Positions 1 to 10,685 are shown, numbered from the stretch's first letter. The stretch is 64,000 nucleotides of DNA from Raphanus sativus (GCF_000801105.2 NW_026615331.1:80809-144808), one strand, 5' to 3'. Notes: generated from the letters alone by a model not told the origin. Program-made: numbers and translations.

Positions 1-3000
1 CTGAACCTGAAAAGCTCATCTGTGATGAGAAGTGTTTGGACTGCCATTCGTTCATGAGCAACTTCTACATGTTTTGGTCCATAGCATGCCCGAGCTGGAT
101 CCTGGATTTAAATCAAGCAAAGAGAATCTCAAGACACGTTATAAGTTTATAACATACTTTAAAACGGATGAGAATCGTTTTGTTGTACATTGCAAAAGAA
201 CCTTACATTTGAAAGCATGGTGAAGAAATCGTTTAGAGCTTTGACCTGCACGAGGCAAATTCACATCAAGCAATGAATGATAAAAGTACAGTTTAAGAGC
301 ACCACCATACAGAAACAGAAGAACAAAAATATTGAAAGAAGAAGATGATAATTTATCAAAGCTAAATTGACATTTTAAATCACCTCTTTTGCTGCTTTAG
401 TATCTTTGATCATATTCATCACGTTGGGAGCATTTAGAACCTCTCCCAAGCTATGTCTGTCCACCAAAACTAATGTTAAAGATCAAAGAAAATTTGCAGG
501 ATTTATCGAAGTGAACAAGCAAACCAAAAGCTAGAGGTGAGCGGTTTAACACTGATAGCCACCACACAAACATGAATTTAAACATTAATAAAGTAAGTAC
601 ACCGGTAAATCCGGACATACTTATACAGGAAACCTATTAGGTTTATCTAGCAGATGGCATGATACAGCGAAGCTAATGAACACTGTAGATTCTTATTTCG
701 ATTCAATGTAAAGTACAAAGGATCGATCTCATCAAGCCAAGAGATACTTATGAAGAAACACTCAAAAGCTATGATAAGAAGTATTCACTCACACCGAGAA
801 TTACAAGATAGAAATCACAAACACTTTTCAGAATGAATCAACTAAACAACGTCTTCTCTCTTTTATATTTCTTCCTTGCTTTGTTTCGTAACAAACTCTG
901 CAACTGACACTTCAATGACTGACACGTGCTCCTCTCGTAACTAACTTCACTCAGTCCCACGTGTCATCCTTTTCCTATAGCAAATCCTCTCTTCCAAGAG
1001 AACCTTGACCACAAGGTTCAAAAGATGGAAACTTCTTCTGCAAGTCATACAAGAATTCCCACGTAGCTTCCTCTTCACCTTGGTTCTTCCACTTCACCAG
1101 AACTTTAGTAGCCGCACGGTCTTGACGTTTCACCATCTTACGCTCAAGTATAGCTTCCGGCTCCTTTGTCAAAACATCAGTAATAACCACCGGGAGTTGC
1201 TGCGTAGTAGACACATTGCCCACTAAAACCTTCAGTTGAGAAACATGAAAGACATGATGAATCAAAGAAGAAGGAGGCAACTCCAACTTATAAGCCACCA
1301 ATCCACAGCGATCAATTATCTTGTAAGGCCCAAAGAACTTAGGAGATAGCTTGTTGTTAGAGCGCATCACTGTAGATTGTTGTCTATAAGGTTGCAACTT
1401 CACAAACACGTAATCCCCAATCTCAAAGCTTCTCTCTGTTCGATGTAAATCCTCGTTCTGCTTCATACGATGTTGAGCTCGCAGGAGGTGAAACTGAAGT
1501 AACAGAATCATATCCTCACGGTCCTGCAAGGACTGCGCCACCGTCTGTACCTTAGACTCTCCTGGAAGATAGGGTAAATGAACAGGAGGTGGCCTACCAT
1601 AGACAGCCTCAAAAGGAGTAAGCTGCGTTGCTGAATGATAAGTAGTATTGTACCAATACTCAGCCAGAGGTAGCCATTTACTCCATAAGTGTGGTCTCTC
1701 ACTCGTCATACATCGAAGGTATGTTTCTAAGCACTTATTCACAACCTCCGTCTGACCGTCACTTTGAGGATGATACGCTGAAGAGTAGTTCAATGCAACG
1801 CCTTGTAGAGTGAATAGCTCACGCCAAAAGTCACTGAGAAAGACAGTGTCTCTATCGCTTACAATGGACTGAGGAAGACCATGGAGACGAAAGACGGTAT
1901 CTAGAAAAGCTTGAGCTACTGTGGCTGCAGTATAAGGATGACTTAAAGCCATAAAGTGAGCAGCTTTGCTTAGTCTGTCCACAACCACAAGGATCACAGA
2001 TTTTCCAAATGATTTTGGTAACCCGTCTATAAAATCCATTGAAATGTCAGACCAAATAGCTGTTGGAATGGGCAACGGTTGTAGCAACCCTGGAGATGCT
2101 ACAGTCTCATGTTTACACTGCTGACAAACAACACAACTTCTGATATACTGCTGTATATCTTTTGTCATCCCTTTCCAATAGAACAAGCTCTTCACACGCT
2201 GATGTGTAGCATCGCGACCGGAGTGTCCTCCACTGCAAGACTTGTGCAACCATTCCAAGATGGTGTTTCTTAACTCAGCATCTGCTGGAATGACTAACTT
2301 GCTTTTCCTTCTTAAAGTCCCCTGTTTCCACGTAAAGTGTTTCTTGAAATCAGGTTTCTTTTTCAATGCTTCAATCAGCTCTTTAATCTGTAAGTCTGTT
2401 TCATAGCAACTCTGTATCTGCTTCATCAAATCACACTCCATAACAGAAATTGCCATACTCAATACTTCAGATCCTTCAACTCGTGACAAAGCATCAGCAG
2501 CCAAGTTATCTTTGCCTTGTCTGTACTGGATCTCGTAGTCAAACTCCATTAGTTTAGGTAACCATTGTTGCTGTATTGGAGTATTTAACCTCTGCTCCAA
2601 TAAGTACTTGAGGCTTCTTTGATCGGTTCTGATGATGAAGTGGTCATGGAGAAGATAGTGTCTCCATTTCTGAACCGCAAAGACTACTGCAAGTAACTCC
2701 TTCTCATATATCGATAAGTGTAGCTGTTTGCCCTTCAAGTGTCTACTGATATACGCAATAGGGTGACCTTCTTGCATTAACACCGCGCCAATACCACTGC
2801 CACAAGCATCAGTTTCAACCACAAACTGTTTGTTGAAGTCTGGTAACGCTAGTACCGGAGCGTTGCATAAGGCTTCTTTCAGCTTTTCAAACGACTCTTG
2901 CGCATCATCAGACCATAGAAATGAATCTTTCTTAGTTAACACTGTAAGTGGTCGTGCAATTCCACCAAAACCTTGGACAAAACGTCTGTAATATCCTGCC

Positions 3001-6000
3001 AATCCTAAGAACCCACGCAGTTGTTTTAAAGCTTTTGGTTCAGGCCACTCTTGGATGGCTTTAATCTTGTTAGGATCAGTAGAAATGCCTTTAGCTTCAA
3101 TGTAGTGTCCTAAATACTCCACTCGTGTAGTAACGAAGTCGCACTTACTCCTTTTAGCATACAGATTGTTTGCTCTCATGATCTCAAAGACTAGTCTGAG
3201 ATGATGGAGATGATGTTCCACTGATTCGCTATATATCAGTATATCATCAAAGAAGATGAGAACAAACTTCCGGAGAAAAGGCTTGAAGACTGAGTTCATC
3301 AAGCTTTGAAATGTTGCAGGAGCGTTTGTCAATCCAAAAGGCATCACCAAGTACTCGTAATGACCACTATGTGTTTTGAAAGCAGTCTTGTGTGTATCCT
3401 TTGGATCCATACGTACTTGGTGATATCCAGCTCTCAAATCTATCTTTGAATATACAGAAGATCCTCCCAACTCATCCATCAAATCTTCAATCAGAGGAAT
3501 AGGGAATCTGTCCTTAATGGTCATGCTGTTGAGGTTTCTGTAATCAACACACAGTCGCCAAGTATTGTCTTTCTTCTTCACAAGAACTACCGGAGAAGCA
3601 TAAGGACTAGAACTGTTTGTAACTGTTCCTGCATCCAGCAATGCTTGAACTAGTTTATCAATCTCTGTTTTTTGATATAGAGCGTAGCGATATGGACGTT
3701 GATTGACCGGGTTAGAGCCTTCCATTAGTGGTATCTTATGATCATGATTAACACGGTGTGGTGGTAGTGTAGTAGGTTCTGCAAAGATATCTTCATATTC
3801 TGTCAACAAGTCGTTTAACCCAAAATCTGTTGTTTTACTCTCTGCTCTGTTATCAGCCCTCACTCCTACTGAAAACAACTCAGGAGCCCCAGCTCTCACT
3901 CCTACTGGGTGCAACTCTTGTTTACTAACACTCCCTTCATACTCCTCTAACGAGTTGTTCAGACCAGAATCTGTTGCTTTACTCTCTGCTCTGCCATCAG
4001 CACTCACTCCTACTGAGAACAGCTCAGGAGCACCAGCTCTCACTCCTACTGGGAACAGTTCTGGTGTCGCAGCACTCACTCCTACTGAGAACAACTCGGC
4101 TTCCTCTGTATCCTCAATCTTGTGTATGTAAATCAATGATATCTGTGCGTCTTCCTCGGTTATCTTGAGCTTGTTAGCTTTTACTTCTGTCGTAGCTCCT
4201 TCTTTAATACCATGTAACACTACCCTTTTGTTGAGATACTTAAACTGCATCTCCAGTTTCAAGAAATCCCAAGTTATTGGACCAAACAGGGAGAGCCATT
4301 GAACTCCAAGCACCATATCACAGTTACCAAGAGGAATCAACATCATATCTTGCTTGAAATTTGCGTTTTGAAACCTCCACTCAAATTGTTCCACACGACC
4401 TGTAACTGTCAACTTTCCTCCATCAGCTACTGCAACTCGTTTCATGCGAGGTGGTTTGATCTCACATCCCAGCCTTTCAGCTATACTAGGATCCATGAAG
4501 TTATGTGTAGAGCCAGAATCAATTAGAATATACAGAGTTTTCTTCCCATGAAGACCCCTGACCTTCATTGTTCTATAATTCTCTGTAATTCCAGCTACTG
4601 CACTTACTGAGATATGAGCAATATCTCCTTCATTCTCATCTTTCTCTTCCTCATCTAATGCTTCAAAGAACTCATCGTCATCAATCTCCATCGAGTAGAG
4701 TTGCGTCTTCTTGTGTTTCAAGTAGTGGCCAGGAGTATACTTCTCATCACAATGATAACATAAACCTTTTGCACGCCTCTCACTCATTTCTTCTTGAGAT
4801 AGAAATTTCTGAGGTTGCTTCATCACTTCTTTCGGTTTATCATTACTCTCCTGGTTATACTTCTTCGATTCATACGGCTTTTGCAGCAGTCCTTTAGTCG
4901 TATTTGAACTGTTGTTCATCTTCCAACTCTGAGATGTCTTCCTGGGATGAGCAGTTTCATATAACCGTCCCAAAAGTAAACACTCATGAGTTGATTTTGG
5001 TCGAAACATGCGGATGTGCATCTGTGTATCTGTGTTCAACCCTGCCAAATACGCACTAACCAAGTAGCTTTCACTAAGCTTCACTCTCATGCGTATGAGT
5101 TCGAATTTAGCATGATAATCTGCAATTCCTGCAGTTTCCTGCAATCGTTTCAACTCAGCAATTGGATCATCTAAAGCATCTTCAAATCTTTCTTTTAACA
5201 ATACTTTGTATTGATCCCAATCCTCAATAACATAGGCGTCTTGTTCCGATTGAGCTAAGGATTGATGCCACGCCGCCGCGATTTGATCAAAGTGAATCGA
5301 AGCTAATCGCACTCGTAGATCCATCGGAGTGTTATCAATTGCGAAGAACTCTTCCACTTTGAATAGCCAATCTTTCACATTCTCACCATTGAATCGCGGA
5401 AAATCGACCTTCGCCATCCTCGTCATACAGTTATAGTTGTATTGTGGAGTTTGACGATATCGGAAATTCATCTCCGGCGCCTGAGGTCCGCTCGTTGATG
5501 GATTCATCGGATTGTTCGTCGTCATGAGCTTGAACGTTTCGATCAGCTCCCTCACACTTTCGTCAGTTCGCGCATGTCTTTCGTTCTGCATCTCGATCGC
5601 CTTCTCTAAAGCTTCAAAGCGGCTGAGAACGTTGCCGTCAGTTTCACGCGCCGCCGTACTTTTTGAAAGAGCTTGCGATCTCGTCTCTGTCATCCGAGAA
5701 TTCGTCTGGATTCTGATACCTTTGATACAGCGAAGCTAATGAACACTGTAGATTCTTATTTCGATTCAATGTAAAGTACAAAGGATCGATCTCATCAAGC
5801 CAAGAGATACTTATGAAGAAACACTCAAAAGCTATGATAAGAAGTATTCACTCACACCGAGAATTACAAGATAGAAATCACAAACACTTTTCAGAATGAA
5901 TCAACTAAACAACGTCTTCTCTCTTTTATATTTCTTCCTTGCTTTGTTTCGTAACAAACTCTGCAACTGACACTTCAATGACTGACACGTGCTCCTCTCG

Positions 6001-7397
6001 TAACTAACTTCACTCAGTCCCACGTGTCATCCTTTTCCTATAGCATGGCAGCATAGATCTAAAATCAGTAACGTCATTGAATTGAAGCATGTCATTCATC
6101 TGACACTGCCCATTAATTTTTTTTTATAACTTTGACAGATAGTTATTTTGATAGGTTACATAAACTATTTCACAGAAACCCTACCTATATCCAGAGTTTG
6201 TGTGCACCAGAATTATACGCGATTTGTTCTCAATTATAGCTCTCAACTGTCTTCTCTCTGCTTCCAATAATAAGTGACGATGAAACTGGTCCTGAAGATA
6301 AGAAACAATCAAAAGCTCACCACTTCATGTGTGTCATATATGTAAGGAAAATCAGTAACTCTTGGAAGTGCTTGCATCAAGTATTAAGCTTGTCCAGCTG
6401 CAATTTGATTGATAATTATTAACCCTGTAGGTTTAGAAACAGTCTGGAGAGACAAGAATTACTTTTGTAAAGCCGGGACTTGCGATCACTGCACAGCGAA
6501 CGACACTGAAGTCAACATGTTTCACAAAGGCCTGTGTTACATCAATAGACTTTTAGCATGTATAAAACTCAGGTACGCTTTTTGTTGTATATTCTGAGAG
6601 TCAAAAACAAACCTGCAGAACATTCTCAAAGAATTTCTTCAATGCCTACAGAATTAACGAAAATTGAAGAGATAATATCAGAGAAATTCCATCAGCCACA
6701 GATTTGGGCGTGTATATAATGAAACAGTGCAGGAACATACAGACTCGTAACCAGCAATGGCAGGCCCATGCTTCCTAGGAATTGATGTTTCTATTCGTGC
6801 ACGGCTACTTGTCACGCTGCCAAATATTAGAAAATTACAATTAAACGAGAACAGAATGAATGATTTTATTTGACTCTTGCGGAAAAAAAAGTAAGAAAAA
6901 AAAAATTATTCGACTCTCCTTCCATACTCTTCAACCAAAACAACCCAGGTGACACAAGTATAAATACATGCCGTCAAAACACCAACTAGAGTAATCAGTA
7001 CCTTCTGCCAACAAGGAAGATTTGTCCAAGTCCTTCTTGCATTAGAACTACAGCTAGATCAGCACTGGCAGCGGGATCTATGCAAGACAACAAAGGGCAA
7101 CAAATTTGAAACCGGAGTAAAAAATGACTTGCAGGACTATGAGGATATATAAACTGGGGACAGAAGCAGAATTTTGGAATATTGCATGAGAAAGTTTGTA
7201 AACCAATGAATTGGGTTCGATGTCTACTCTAGACCACATGGAGACAGATCTGGGATCATGTGCCGAGAATCAACAGACACCTTTGTGGGTTTATGACAAT
7301 TTCAAAGGTATTTTCTCCAGAAAATAAGAAGGTCGAAAAGAAGCAGCATACCTGAGGCTTGCTTGAGTGTATCAAGAGCCAATGAGTCCCAAAATGC
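1..7397 (-). CDS. Partial second copy of the Pelota (Dom34) gene
   Basis: Minus-strand exons 6 to 14 of a Pelota gene lie at 7397-7352, 7077-7002, 6816-6741, 6645-6613, 6531-6463, 6291-6185, 456-384, 245-207 and 101-7. Each matches the complete gene at 21863-26487 with no difference that I could find. Exons 15-16 would lie left of the window. Exons 1-5 are missing, because the copy ends inside a Helitron at the 100-N gap. A full LTR retrotransposon sits in the intron between exons 11 and 12, in the same orientation as the gene. All exon frames are open, so the copy is truncated rather than decayed. It lies outside the gene order seen in Arabidopsis, next to an At4g27620-like gene, which suggests either a very recent duplication or an assembly haplotig. 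Whether a functional transcript exists cannot be judged here. Confidence 0.85.
660..982 (-). repeat. 3' LTR (element orientation)
   Basis: This is the 323-bp partner of the LTR at 5723-6045. The gag-pol stop codon lies just inside it. No substitution separates the two LTRs. Confidence 0.96.
975..5693 (-). CDS. Gag-pol polyprotein of the LTR retrotransposon
   Basis: This is a single uninterrupted frame of 1572 residues whose stop lies 6 bp inside the 3' LTR. In order it shows: a retrotransposon gag domain (about 85-230), a zinc-knuckle-like motif (about 312-325), an aspartic protease with DSG (about 392), a repeated linker (about 530-640), reverse transcriptase with FFDD (about 814), RNase H (ETDA, about 960), and integrase with an HHCC finger, catalytic D-D-E residues (about 1160-1320) and a chromodomain-like end (about 1510-1560, LVKWKN). 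The knuckle has CYHC...GH, but Leu stands where the final Cys is expected (codon TTG on the minus strand). The first ATG of the frame is 30 bp downstream of the 5' LTR and is the natural start. The element therefore looks coding-competent apart from the altered knuckle. Confidence 0.95.
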   Translation of the reverse strand: MTETRSQALSKSTAARETDGNVLSRFEALEKAIEMQNERHARTDESVRELIETFKLMTTNNPMNPSTSGPQAPEMNFRYRQTPQYNYNCMTRMAKVDFPRFNGENVKDWLFKVEEFFAIDNTPMDLRVRLASIHFDQIAAAWHQSLAQSEQDAYVIEDWDQYKVLLKERFEDALDDPIAELKRLQETAGIADYHAKFELIRMRVKLSESYLVSAYLAGLNTDTQMHIRMFRPKSTHECLLLGRLYETAHPRKTSQSWKMNNSSNTTKGLLQKPYESKKYNQESNDKPKEVMKQPQKFLSQEEMSERRAKGLCYHCDEKYTPGHYLKHKKTQLYSMEIDDDEFFEALDEEEKDENEGDIAHISVSAVAGITENYRTMKVRGLHGKKTLYILIDSGSTHNFMDPSIAERLGCEIKPPRMKRVAVADGGKLTVTGRVEQFEWRFQNANFKQDMMLIPLGNCDMVLGVQWLSLFGPITWDFLKLEMQFKYLNKRVVLHGIKEGATTEVKANKLKITEEDAQISLIYIHKIEDTEEAELFSVGVSAATPELFPVGVRAGAPELFSVGVSADGRAESKATDSGLNNSLEEYEGSVSKQELHPVGVRAGAPELFSVGVRADNRAESKTTDFGLNDLLTEYEDIFAEPTTLPPHRVNHDHKIPLMEGSNPVNQRPYRYALYQKTEIDKLVQALLDAGTVTNSSSPYASPVVLVKKKDNTWRLCVDYRNLNSMTIKDRFPIPLIEDLMDELGGSSVYSKIDLRAGYHQVRMDPKDTHKTAFKTHSGHYEYLVMPFGLTNAPATFQSLMNSVFKPFLRKFVLIFFDDILIYSESVEHHLHHLRLVFEIMRANNLYAKRSKCDFVTTRVEYLGHYIEAKGISTDPNKIKAIQEWPEPKALKQLRGFLGLAGYYRRFVQGFGGIARPLTVLTKKDSFLWSDDAQESFEKLKEALCNAPVLALPDFNKQFVVETDACGSGIGAVLMQEGHPIAYISRHLKGKQLHLSIYEKELLAVVFAVQKWRHYLLHDHFIIRTDQRSLKYLLEQRLNTPIQQQWLPKLMEFDYEIQYRQGKDNLAADALSRVEGSEVLSMAISVMECDLMKQIQSCYETDLQIKELIEALKKKPDFKKHFTWKQGTLRRKSKLVIPADAELRNTILEWLHKSCSGGHSGRDATHQRVKSLFYWKGMTKDIQQYIRSCVVCQQCKHETVASPGLLQPLPIPTAIWSDISMDFIDGLPKSFGKSVILVVVDRLSKAAHFMALSHPYTAATVAQAFLDTVFRLHGLPQSIVSDRDTVFLSDFWRELFTLQGVALNYSSAYHPQSDGQTEVVNKCLETYLRCMTSERPHLWSKWLPLAEYWYNTTYHSATQLTPFEAVYGRPPPVHLPYLPGESKVQTVAQSLQDREDMILLLQFHLLRAQHRMKQNEDLHRTERSFEIGDYVFVKLQPYRQQSTVMRSNNKLSPKFFGPYKIIDRCGLVAYKLELPPSSLIHHVFHVSQLKVLVGNVSTTQQLPVVITDVLTKEPEAILERKMVKRQDRAATKVLVKWKNQGEEEATWEFLYDLQKKFPSFEPCGQGSLGREDLL
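983..995 (-). other. Polypurine tract
   Basis: Directly next to the 3' LTR the minus strand reads GGAAGAGAGGATT, a purine run in the position expected for plus-strand priming. Confidence 0.7.
3780..4100 (-). repeat. Tandem repeats in the protease-RT linker of gag-pol
   Basis: The linker contains five copies of a short unit of the form EL(F/H)(S/P)VGV(S/R)A, partly spaced at 12 residues (36 bp). A larger unit of 48 residues (144 bp) occurs twice, the second copy running into the N-terminal approach to the reverse transcriptase. The reading frame is preserved through all copies. Confidence 0.85.
5711..5722 (-). other. Primer binding site (tRNA-Met type)
   Basis: Immediately inside the 5' LTR the minus strand reads AAGGTATCAGAA. 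It contains GGTATCAGA, the core of the tRNA-Met-complementary site TGGTATCAGAGC used by many plant LTR retrotransposons. Confidence 0.75.
5723..6045 (-). repeat. 5' LTR (element orientation)
   Basis: This 323-bp LTR reads the same as the one at 660-982. In element orientation it begins TGCTATAGG and ends TGTATCA. It holds the promoter of the element. Confidence 0.96.
5923..6026 (-). promoter_or_regulatory. LTR promoter with two G-boxes and a TATA box
   Basis: On the minus strand two CACGTG motifs (6021-6026 and 5986-5991) precede a TATA-like AATATAAAAG (5923-5933). Both G-boxes have ABRE-like flanks (GACACGTG). The same motifs occur in the other LTR at 958-963, 923-928 and 860-870. G-box/ABRE cores are bound by bZIP and bHLH factors; stress responsiveness is inference. 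Confidence 0.6.
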
Positions 7398-7458
7398 CTG
7401 AAAATAACCCATGTACACACTGCTAATTACAAATGAAGTTTTCTAAAAGGAAAGAAAA

Positions 7459-7802
7459 TCTATACTATTATTTATGAAGTGATTTTGCTTAGTTGTCATG
7501 TTCTCCATAATTTTAGGTGATTTTGCTTATTTGTCATGTTTTCCGTAATTTTAGGTAATTTTATTTATTTATTATATGCTTAATAATTATAATTAATAGT
7601 TTTGCTTATTTTTAATAATTTTAATTAAACATTTGATTTAAGACAATCACAATATTATAACATCTTATTTTGTATATATCATCTTATTTATAATTATTTT
7701 TGATATCTGCTGGTTGATTCTTATTTTGATGTTTTAATTAAAATTTTAAGTAATTTTGCTTATTTGTCATATTTTCCATTGGTTTAGGTAATTTTGCTTA
7801 TT
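7459..7802 (+). mobile_element. 5' part of a Helitron, cut by the assembly gap
   Basis: Same 5' end (TCTATACTATTATTTATG) and sequence as the complete Helitron at 24259-25123. It is truncated at the N run. The shared insertion shows that the Pelota copies split after the Helitron arrived. Confidence 0.85.
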
Positions 7803-7902
7803 NNNNNNNNNNNNNNNNNNNNNNNNNNNNNNNNNNNNNNNNNNNNNNNNNNNNNNNNNNNNNNNNNNNNNNNNNNNNNNNNNNNNNNNNNNNNNNNNNN
7901 NN
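7803..7902. other. Assembly gap of exactly 100 N
   Basis: One hundred Ns, the usual placeholder for a gap of unknown size. To its left is Helitron sequence inside a Pelota intron; to its right is a short GA run, then the 3' end of an unrelated gene. The join is therefore not supported by sequence. Confidence 0.99.
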
Positions 7903-7992
7903 GAGAGAGAGCAATAATTCATGTTTTGTTGTTTCTCTCCTAGCCAAGAAAAGATAGTAAAGAATGCACAAATACCAATTAACCTTTCAAAC

Positions 7993-9297
7993 CTACAAAA
8001 TGTTTGGGACCTGGGAGTCCAATCTCCGCTGCAACTCTTGCACCTTCTCTGAAAGCTCCATTTTCTGCTCTTTATAGTTCCTAAGTAGATACTCTTTCCC
8101 ATCTATGACTTCTTTAAGCTCACTCACTTCCTTCCTCAACATCTCTACTCTCTCTCCATCCTTTGATCCCTTTTCGGCGACTCGTAGTTGCTTTCGCTGT
8201 CCATAAACCCGTTTGATTCCCCGTTCCAGCCGTTGTTGCTACCAGCCTGTCCCACGCAGTGATCAGCGATTGCCTTTCTCAGCCTCTGCACTTCTCTCTC
8301 TGATTCGTACAGATCCCTGTTTGTTGCGTCTAGCTGAGCTTGGAGATGGCTGGAGTGTGACATCTGCGAGTTAAGCGAGTTCTGCAGCTCTAATATCTGT
8401 TCCTGCATTTCGAGTATCATGTCATCTCGTCTCTTAAGCTGTTGCCTCAGTTTCTGTATTACTTCTCGCTTGCTGAATATGTCTGAGCCTGATTCAGATA
8501 CACAAGGAGAATCTGAGCAGGTCGACTGATGATTGTATGGTTTCATGGGTACTTCCAAGTGATCAGCCCACCCGAGGCCATTCTCTTTGATGTATGATGG
8601 AGCGGGAACTGTCACAAGAGGCAGGGAATTACTGGGAACCACCATTTGTTCGTTAATGGCATGGTCTCCCTCCACATTCTCAGTTCCTGACAAGAAAGCA
8701 AAACTATGAGAACACAAAAACATAGTTGCCAGCTCATTCATGCAAGTAAGCTACTTGAAATATGAACCCAGATTGGGCTACAAAGGACATATCCTAATGC
8801 AAAAGTGGCTTCAAAAAATTTCAGAACCAACTCCATATTTAGATCTCTTGTCTCACATCCAAAAGATAACCGCGAAAGCAAACACCAGTAAGAGACTATG
8901 TGAATTAAATAAATGTGCAGAAACTCTCACCTGGACAGCTGTGGAGGCAACAATCCTTATTCCTTCCACAAGAAGATGAGCTAGAATGCAAGCAGCAGCA
9001 TCCTCCTCGAGATTTTCCTCTGTCAGATGTCCCATTGGCTGCACAACAACCATCCAATAAGATAGATAGAAAAATAAAACTTAAATCCTCATGGAGGGAA
9101 TGTGAATACGTTTTAAACCACACAGTACCATCAGAATGTGGAGGAACAGACTGCTTTAACTTGTAGCCAAAGCGTATAGACAAAGTGCTCAACAAGGCAC
9201 CCCCTGCAATTAGGATCCAGTTCGGCCCTCCTCCTCCTTCACCACGGGAGTTGTCAGCTCGCTGATGTCTGGAAATGCCATTTCTTCGTGTACTCAT
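7993..9297 (-). CDS. Unknown membrane-anchored coiled-coil protein (At4g27620-like), frameshifted
   Basis: Exons are 9297-9129, 9038-8931 and 8686 onward. The protein has a Gly-rich N-terminus, one membrane segment (WILIAGGALLSTLSIRFGY, about residues 27-45), a Cys-rich patch (CCC...CC..C, exon 2) and a long coiled coil rich in Glu, Gln and Leu in exon 3. As read, the frame stops at 8145 (272 aa). Another frame continues the coiled coil for about 55 residues to a stop at 7993. The switch occurs at the T run 8171-8174 on the plus strand, where one extra T would restore the frame. This is either a real 1-bp deletion or a homopolymer error. The likely 5' UTR has an intron with a donor near 9668. 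Function unknown; the orthologue assignment rests on position next to GTG2. Confidence 0.75.
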
Positions 9298-9935
9298 CGT
9301 AAGAGAAAGTCAAGTGTCTCTCTATCATCCAACCTTAAACCTAACGCACTAGATGTAGTCAGGATAAAAAAAAATATCTAATTCAGAACAAAAAAAAAAG
9401 GAGAAGCAAATACACATGATGTTGGGTCCTGAACAAGAGAGATGTGATTAATATGTACATAATCAAACCCTAAACAACCCCGATAACAGCAATCAATTTG
9501 TGATAAGGCTTTATCAAAATACCCAAAGAACAATTCGTCGGCAACAAGCAGAGACGATGTTCCGAAATGAGGGGACGGGTTCTTCTACATCACAGCGAAC
9601 AAGTAGATAGATCCAAGACTTATCAGAGGGGGTAAAGCTTCTACGAATCAATCGTCTAAGAAGCTTACCTGAGCAAATATGAGTCGGAGACAACGCGACG
9701 CAGAAGAAGAAGAGCTTTTTTTCTAACGCCGTTAGAAACTCCCACCTTTTCGCCCCCCGCCGTGAACCGCCAAAAAATATTGTTGCGTACCAATTATATA
9801 TATTTTTTTGTTTTGTTTTATTTTCTCAACAATGTTTTTTTTTTTTTTTTATTAGTTCAAAAACAACATTTACATGATGCAGAGAGAGCAAAAAATGTTT
9901 AGTGATTTTGTTTAAATGCTGAGATAAAAAGATAA

Positions 9936-10182
9936 GAGCATGTTTATAGACAGATACTTTAATTGTATCTTAAGTAGGTTTTAATGAGAGAAAGAGAAAC
10001 AAGAGAATGAGAATAAAACAACATTTCATCTCTCCATTTCTCCTCTAGCCAATACATGTATGACATTCTCAGTAAGATACATGACTTTCTTATCTTAATT
10101 AAGTAACAACTTTTTTCTTTCTTTTAATTTTTAATGCTTTTTAATACTAAAATATGGACTAAGATATACCTATAAACATGCT
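9936..10182. mobile_element. MITE (PIF/Harbinger-like)
   Basis: The terminal inverted repeats are (G)AGCATGTTTATAG at the left and its reverse complement at the right. They are flanked by the 3-bp duplication TAA (9933-9935 and 10183-10185). No coding capacity. The 3-bp TAA/TTA target duplication and the size fit Tourist/PIF-type MITEs. Confidence 0.6.
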
Positions 10183-10685
10183 TAACGACCAGAAGAATAA
10201 AATAATGATGTTTATTAGTTAGTGCTTTGACAGCAAAGCTGATAGCCTTGTTCACTGTGGTTTAAATTGATTACTGTTTTTTAGAGTGTGATAGAACCTG
10301 AAGTTGCTTACAACGACGCTTAAGTTATTAGAGAATTTTTATAAACTTGTTTTGAAACTTTTTATATGTGTCTCTAACCTTGATCTCGATTGCATAGTTA
10401 GCGAACACATTGAACCTAACTAACACAAACCAACTTCTCTAAAGTAGGATATTCTCATTTCTAACAAAAAAGGAAAAAGAAAAGACATCTCAGTCAATGT
10501 CTCATGAAATCATTGTACCCTTTACTCTTTTTCTTTTCTTTTTCCTTTATTTTATTTTAAAGTACTGCATGAAAGATTATGTTTGCGTGTAAATAAGATA
10601 ATATAAAAAAAAATTAAAGCATGTCTATAAGATTTAAAGAGGCAAAAAAACTCTTTAATATCAAATTCTCAATTCATTTACAACT

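Larger units (their letters stand above)
660..6045 (-). mobile_element. Complete young Ty3/gypsy chromovirus LTR retrotransposon (Reina-like)
   Basis: The element is 5386 bp and starts and ends with 323-bp LTRs that read identically, each with TG...CA ends. It is flanked by the 5-bp direct repeat TGGCA at 655-659 and 6046-6050. The empty site with a single TGGCA is present at 22846-22850 in the second Pelota copy. The internal region carries one long open gag-pol frame, a tRNA-Met-type primer site and a purine tract. Short LTRs, total size and a C-terminal chromodomain fit the Reina-type chromoviruses; that lineage call is inference. Identical LTRs and the intact frame imply very recent insertion and possible current activity. 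Confidence 0.97.

Noticed and set aside
6409..6597. 62-codon plus-strand frame, repeated at 23209-23397
   Set aside because: Its repetition is due to the Pelota block duplication; it is antisense to Pelota exons.
7767..8102. Minus-strand open frame crossing the N gap
   Set aside because: It exists only because Ns translate as X; the two sides belong to different contigs.
8740..9166. Plus-strand open frames opposite the At4g27620-like gene
   Set aside because: Antisense shadows of well-supported minus-strand exons and introns.
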